A DNA stretch of 16,481 nt, taken from JBCDBH01 sp039184055. Lineage in GTDB: Bacteria > Acidobacteriota > Thermoanaerobaculia > Multivoradales > J023. Below are positions 13,736 through 16,481 of this stretch, piece by piece (position 1 is the stretch's first letter; every line of letters begins with the position of its first letter). The position numbers were made by a program, and so were the translations under genes. The DNA is taken from NCBI GenBank assembly GCA_039184055.1, contig JBCDBH010000102.1, positions 1 through 16,481 on the forward strand, given 5' to 3'. The notes under the pieces are model-generated. The model had not been told where the DNA came from. It searched no databases and worked only from the letters and a program-made list of their open reading frames with translations.

Positions 13736-15454
13736 ATGCCGTTCCGCCTGATCGTTTCCGACCGTGAGCGCAGATCCGAATTCGAGCTCACTACGAGCAT
13801 CATCGCCATCGGATCCGGAGAAGGCTGTGACGTCCGGCTCAGCCACCCGGCGGTGTCCCGTGCACACGCTCGCTTGCACGTCGACGACCACGGCATCACG
13901 CTCGAAGATCTCGACTCGAGCAATGGGACCTTTCATCGAGGACGACGGATTCGCGGTCAGGTGCGGATCGACGTCGGTGACGACATCGGCTTTGGACCGG
14001 TAGGCGCACGGATCGAAGCCATCGATGCCGCGGATCTCGAGGCCGCGATCCGACTCGGTGATCCACTGCTCGAAGAGCAAGATGTCGGCCGCACCGCCAC
14101 CACCATCTCGACCGCATCGATCCAGCGTCTGGTCACCGACATGTTGCCGAGCTGGATCGACGCGCTCGATGCCGAGCTCGGACCGGTGACCATGGCGCAA
14201 CGGGTCGGTGCGTCGATCTTCGAAACCCTGCCCGTGCTTTCGGTCGTGCTGTCGATCGATCGCGCTGGCGATGCCTCCGGTCAGGTGTTCAGGGCGATCA
14301 CCGACACGGTGGCGGATACCGAGAAGCCGCTCGACATCGGTGAACTGGTACACGTGCGCAGCGAGACGCTCAGCTGCGAGGTGCGATTTCCCCACGCGAT
14401 CCAGGCGCACGCCTACCGCTCGGTGGTCGAGAGCGCCAGCCGCTTCGTCGATCTCGCCATGCGACGCAGCCTGCCGCCACAGCCACGATCCCTTCCCGAG
14501 CACCCCGCGCTTCCCGAGCCCGCCACGGTGGTCCCCGAGGTTCGTAGGATCTACGAAGACGCGACCCGTATCGCCCTGGGTGACGTCAGCGTGCTGATCA
14601 CCGGTGAGTCGGGCACGGGCAAAGAGGTGTTGGCGGGCTATCTGCATCGCGCGTCGAAACGTCGCGGTGAAAAGCTGGTGGCGCTCAACTGCGCGGCACT
14701 GCCTCGTGATCTGCTCGAGTCGGAGCTCTTCGGGATCGAAGAAGGTGTCGCCACCGGCGTGCGCTCACGGGCCGGATGCTTCGAGCAAGCCGATGGCGGG
14801 ACGCTTTTTCTCGACGAAATCGGCGATATGGCGGCCGAAACCCAGGCGCGGATTCTTCGCGTTCTCCAAGAACGCGAGGTCTACCGGCTCGGTGGTCGCG
14901 AGCCACGCTCGGCCGATGTCCGGATCATCGCGGCGACCAATCGACCGATCGACCGCCTCCTGGCATCCGGTGATTTCCGTTCCGACCTCTATCATCGCGT
15001 CGCCGATTGGCGGGTCGAGCTGCCGCCCTTGCGTCGCCGACGTGCCGACATCACCAACCTGGCGGCCTATTTCCTGAGCATTCAGGCCAAGGAGCGTGGT
15101 CTCTCGGCAACCGGTCTGTCGCGTCGTGCCGTCGAGGTGCTCGAGGCGTATGGCTGGCCCGGCAACATTCGTCAGCTCGAAAGAGAGATCGCCCGCGCGG
15201 TGCTCTTTCTCGAGCCTGGTCAGCTCCTGCAAAGCCGTCACCTCCAGGGCGAGATCCGCAAGGCGAAGCACGCCGGCAAGACGGGTGGCCCGACGCTTCG
15301 TGAACGACTCGAAGCCGCCGAGCAGGCGATTCTCGAAGACGAGATCCGGCGTCAAGACGGCAACATCCCGCGCGCCGCCGAGGCCCTGGCGATCGGTCGC
15401 TCGACGATCTACCGACGCATTCAGGAGCTGGGTGTCAAAGTCGACGACACCTGA
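13736..15454 (+). CDS. FHA - AAA+ (sigma-54 activator type) - Fis HTH transcriptional regulator
   Basis: A 572-residue regulator. Residues about 5-95 form an FHA domain: IGSGEGCDVRL, SRAH (Ser41, His44) and SSNGT (Asn63). The usual IGR arginine is Ser27. Residues about 100-265 are a linker domain I do not recognise. Residues about 268-500 are the AAA+ core: Walker A GESGTGKE (290-297, Lys296), Walker B LFLDEIGD (Asp360, Glu361), AATNR sensor, FRSDLYHRV arginine-finger region and YGWPGNIRQLE. The GAFTGA loop that contacts sigma-54 reads GVATGV (337-342), keeping Thr340 and Gly341 but losing the Phe. A Fis-type helix-turn-helix closes the protein (about 527-568: NIPRAAEALAIGRSTIYRRI). FHA domains bind phosphothreonine, so control by a Ser/Thr kinase such as the one at 10041-13007 is possible. 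Start ATG 13736 is where FHA homology begins. Confidence 0.93.
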   Translation: MPFRLIVSDRERRSEFELTTSIIAIGSGEGCDVRLSHPAVSRAHARLHVDDHGITLEDLDSSNGTFHRGRRIRGQVRIDVGDDIGFGPVGARIEAIDAADLEAAIRLGDPLLEEQDVGRTATTISTASIQRLVTDMLPSWIDALDAELGPVTMAQRVGASIFETLPVLSVVLSIDRAGDASGQVFRAITDTVADTEKPLDIGELVHVRSETLSCEVRFPHAIQAHAYRSVVESASRFVDLAMRRSLPPQPRSLPEHPALPEPATVVPEVRRIYEDATRIALGDVSVLITGESGTGKEVLAGYLHRASKRRGEKLVALNCAALPRDLLESELFGIEEGVATGVRSRAGCFEQADGGTLFLDEIGDMAAETQARILRVLQEREVYRLGGREPRSADVRIIAATNRPIDRLLASGDFRSDLYHRVADWRVELPPLRRRRADITNLAAYFLSIQAKERGLSATGLSRRAVEVLEAYGWPGNIRQLEREIARAVLFLEPGQLLQSRHLQGEIRKAKHAGKTGGPTLRERLEAAEQAILEDEIRRQDGNIPRAAEALAIGRSTIYRRIQELGVKVDDT

Positions 15455-16386
15455 GACGATGGCCAGGCCGGAGGCAGCGGCGTCATCGGTTCGGAGAGTC
15501 CTTTGACGATGCCACGCAGCTTGGCGATCGCCGCCATCTGATTGCCCTTGGGCAGCTCGCGGACAAACGCCGCCGGGATGCCCATTGCAGTGAAGAGCAC
15601 GAAGGTGAACCAGCCCCAGAGACCTGCGTAGCGACGTGTGAAAAGGCTGTTGGCTCGACCGGTGTAGAAGGTGCGACGCGCCTGGTAGGCGCCGGCGGTG
15701 TGCGACACCATGTGGTAGAGCACCGCGCGGTGGGCGTACCAGCAGCGGTAGCCCTTCTTTTTCATCCGCATACACCAGTCGGCGTCTTCGACCGCGAAGT
15801 TGAAAAGCAGATCGAAGAGACCGATTTCGGCGAGGACGTCACGACGCATGAGCATGGCGCAGCCGTTGACGTAGTCGACCTCGCGATCGTGGTCGAATTG
15901 CCCGCGGTCGATCTGCTTCATGCCTCGTTCACGGGTGACGGACTGCTTGAATCGCACGATGCCACCCGCCGACCAAATCCGTTCGCGATCCCAATAGTAG
16001 AGAGCCTTGGGGCCCACGCAACCGATCGTCGGATCGCTCTCGGCGACCCGAACGAGCTCGGTCAGGAAATCGGGCTCGACTTCGATGTCGTTGTTGAGCA
16101 GCAGAACGTAGTCGTAGTCACCTTGTAGACCGGTCTCGAGACCGAGATTGATCCCGCTGGTTGGACCGTGGTTCTCTTCGGCCCTTATGTTGATCACCTC
16201 GGGATATGCCGCTTGGATGGCGGCGGTCGAGTCGTCGGTCGAGCCGTTGTCGACGTGGATCAAGTCGAACGCCGGATAGGTCATGTCGCGAAGGCTGCCG
16301 AGCGCTTCGAGGGTGATGTCTCGACCGTTGTAGTTGAGAACGACACAGGCGACTTTGGGTGACGCGGTCATCGGTGCGTGGCTCAT
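15421..16386 (-). CDS. Family 2 glycosyltransferase (rhamnosyltransferase-like)
   Basis: A 321-residue GT-A fold glycosyltransferase. Seen motifs are VVLNYNG (15-21), DNGSTDDS (46-53), the DxD-equivalent LLNNDIEVE (Asn98, Asn99, Asp100), VNGCAMLMRRDVLAEIGLFD (173-192) and the acceptor-side EDADW (200-204). A hydrophobic helix at about 255-275 (LWGWFTFVLFTAMGIPAAF) suggests a membrane-attached C-terminus. It should transfer a nucleotide-activated sugar, such as dTDP-rhamnose in related WbbL-like enzymes, onto a lipid-linked glycan; the sugar cannot be fixed from sequence. Start ATG 16386 overlaps the upstream stop as ATGA with no clear ribosome site, so translation is probably coupled; ATG 16371 is an alternative. 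The 3' end overlaps the FHA regulator by 34 bp. Its role is likely in surface polysaccharide and unrelated to the terpenoid operon. Confidence 0.93.
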   Translation of the reverse strand: MSHAPMTASPKVACVVLNYNGRDITLEALGSLRDMTYPAFDLIHVDNGSTDDSTAAIQAAYPEVINIRAEENHGPTSGINLGLETGLQGDYDYVLLLNNDIEVEPDFLTELVRVAESDPTIGCVGPKALYYWDRERIWSAGGIVRFKQSVTRERGMKQIDRGQFDHDREVDYVNGCAMLMRRDVLAEIGLFDLLFNFAVEDADWCMRMKKKGYRCWYAHRAVLYHMVSHTAGAYQARRTFYTGRANSLFTRRYAGLWGWFTFVLFTAMGIPAAFVRELPKGNQMAAIAKLRGIVKGLSEPMTPLPPAWPSSQVSSTLTPSS

Positions 16387-16481
16387 CGAGGAGTCTCGGT
16401 GTGTAGCTCGGTGGGTCGACGAAAGAAGGCGAGAAAGTCACGGCCGAATCGCCAGGCGCTGGCGGCGACGGCGATCGTGCC
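16383..16481 (-). CDS. C-terminal end of an upstream gene, product unknown (partial)
   Basis: From the window edge an open frame on the minus strand encodes 32 residues (ending FFRRPTELHTETPR) and stops at TGA 16385-16383. That stop overlaps the glycosyltransferase ATG as ATGA. The overlap and matching codon style make it a credible gene end. The fragment is basic with some aromatic residues, and would suit the cytoplasmic tail of a membrane or polysaccharide-assembly protein, but it is too short to identify. Confidence 0.6.
   Translation of the reverse strand, partial: GTIAVAASAWRFGRDFLAFFRRPTELHTETPR

Noticed and set aside
14765..15775. A 336-codon minus-strand frame across the regulator and glycosyltransferase ends
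   Set aside because: It covers two genes with strong motifs in other frames and has no family features.

Overview
The window is GC-rich and densely coded, with almost no intergenic DNA. It looks like a bacterial chromosome. Its gene types (a membrane Ser/Thr kinase with a TPR-like sensor, an FHA-fused sigma-54-type activator, an Hdr-like/lipoyl redox set and an SHC-like cyclase) suggest an Acidobacteriota, Planctomycetota or Myxococcota lineage. No rRNA or other phylogenetic marker is present, so this is a weak inference.

Region 1 (about 1-13007, + strand) looks like one long operon of ten genes. Neighbours overlap or lie at most 7 bp apart. In order they are: a radical SAM enzyme with extra C-terminal cysteines; a NifS/IscS-type cysteine desulfurase; a GcvH-like lipoyl carrier; a CobW/G3E-type GTPase with a GCFCC motif; a small CxC protein resembling the N-terminal domain of HdrA; a two-cluster ferredoxin-type protein; a DUF116 domain fused to a trans-polyprenyl diphosphate synthase; a single-barrel prenyltransferase/terpene-cyclase-like alpha/alpha toroid protein; a squalene-hopene-cyclase-like protein with a DxDD motif; and a receptor-type Ser/Thr kinase.

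The first six genes, plus the DUF116 domain, form a sulfur / Fe-S / lipoyl-carrier redox set. It recalls Hdr-like/lipoate-binding-protein systems, but no glycine-cleavage partners and no full HdrABC are present. The last enzymes form an isoprenoid chain-building and cyclisation set, with no squalene synthase in view. The DUF116-polyprenyl synthase fusion physically joins the two halves. My main proposal is that this is an undescribed pathway in which an Fe-S/lipoyl redox module acts together with the making or modification of a cyclic terpenoid lipid. The pathway and its product are inference.

Region 2 (12988-15454) holds a small lipoprotein gene on the minus strand, divergent from an FHA / AAA+ / Fis-HTH regulator. 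The lipoprotein gene has a well-spaced -24/-12 (sigma-54) promoter whose predicted transcript starts just ahead of a strong ribosome binding site. The regulator has a degenerate GAFTGA loop (GVATGV). An inverted repeat in the shared intergenic region is a candidate binding site.

Region 3 (15421-16481, minus strand) holds a family 2 glycosyltransferase and the last 32 codons of an upstream gene coupled to it by an ATGA overlap. It is probably the end of a surface-polysaccharide operon. Both convergent gene pairs overlap at their 3' ends (20 and 34 bp), leaving no room for ordinary intergenic terminators. I saw no tRNA, rRNA, CRISPR array or insertion sequence.
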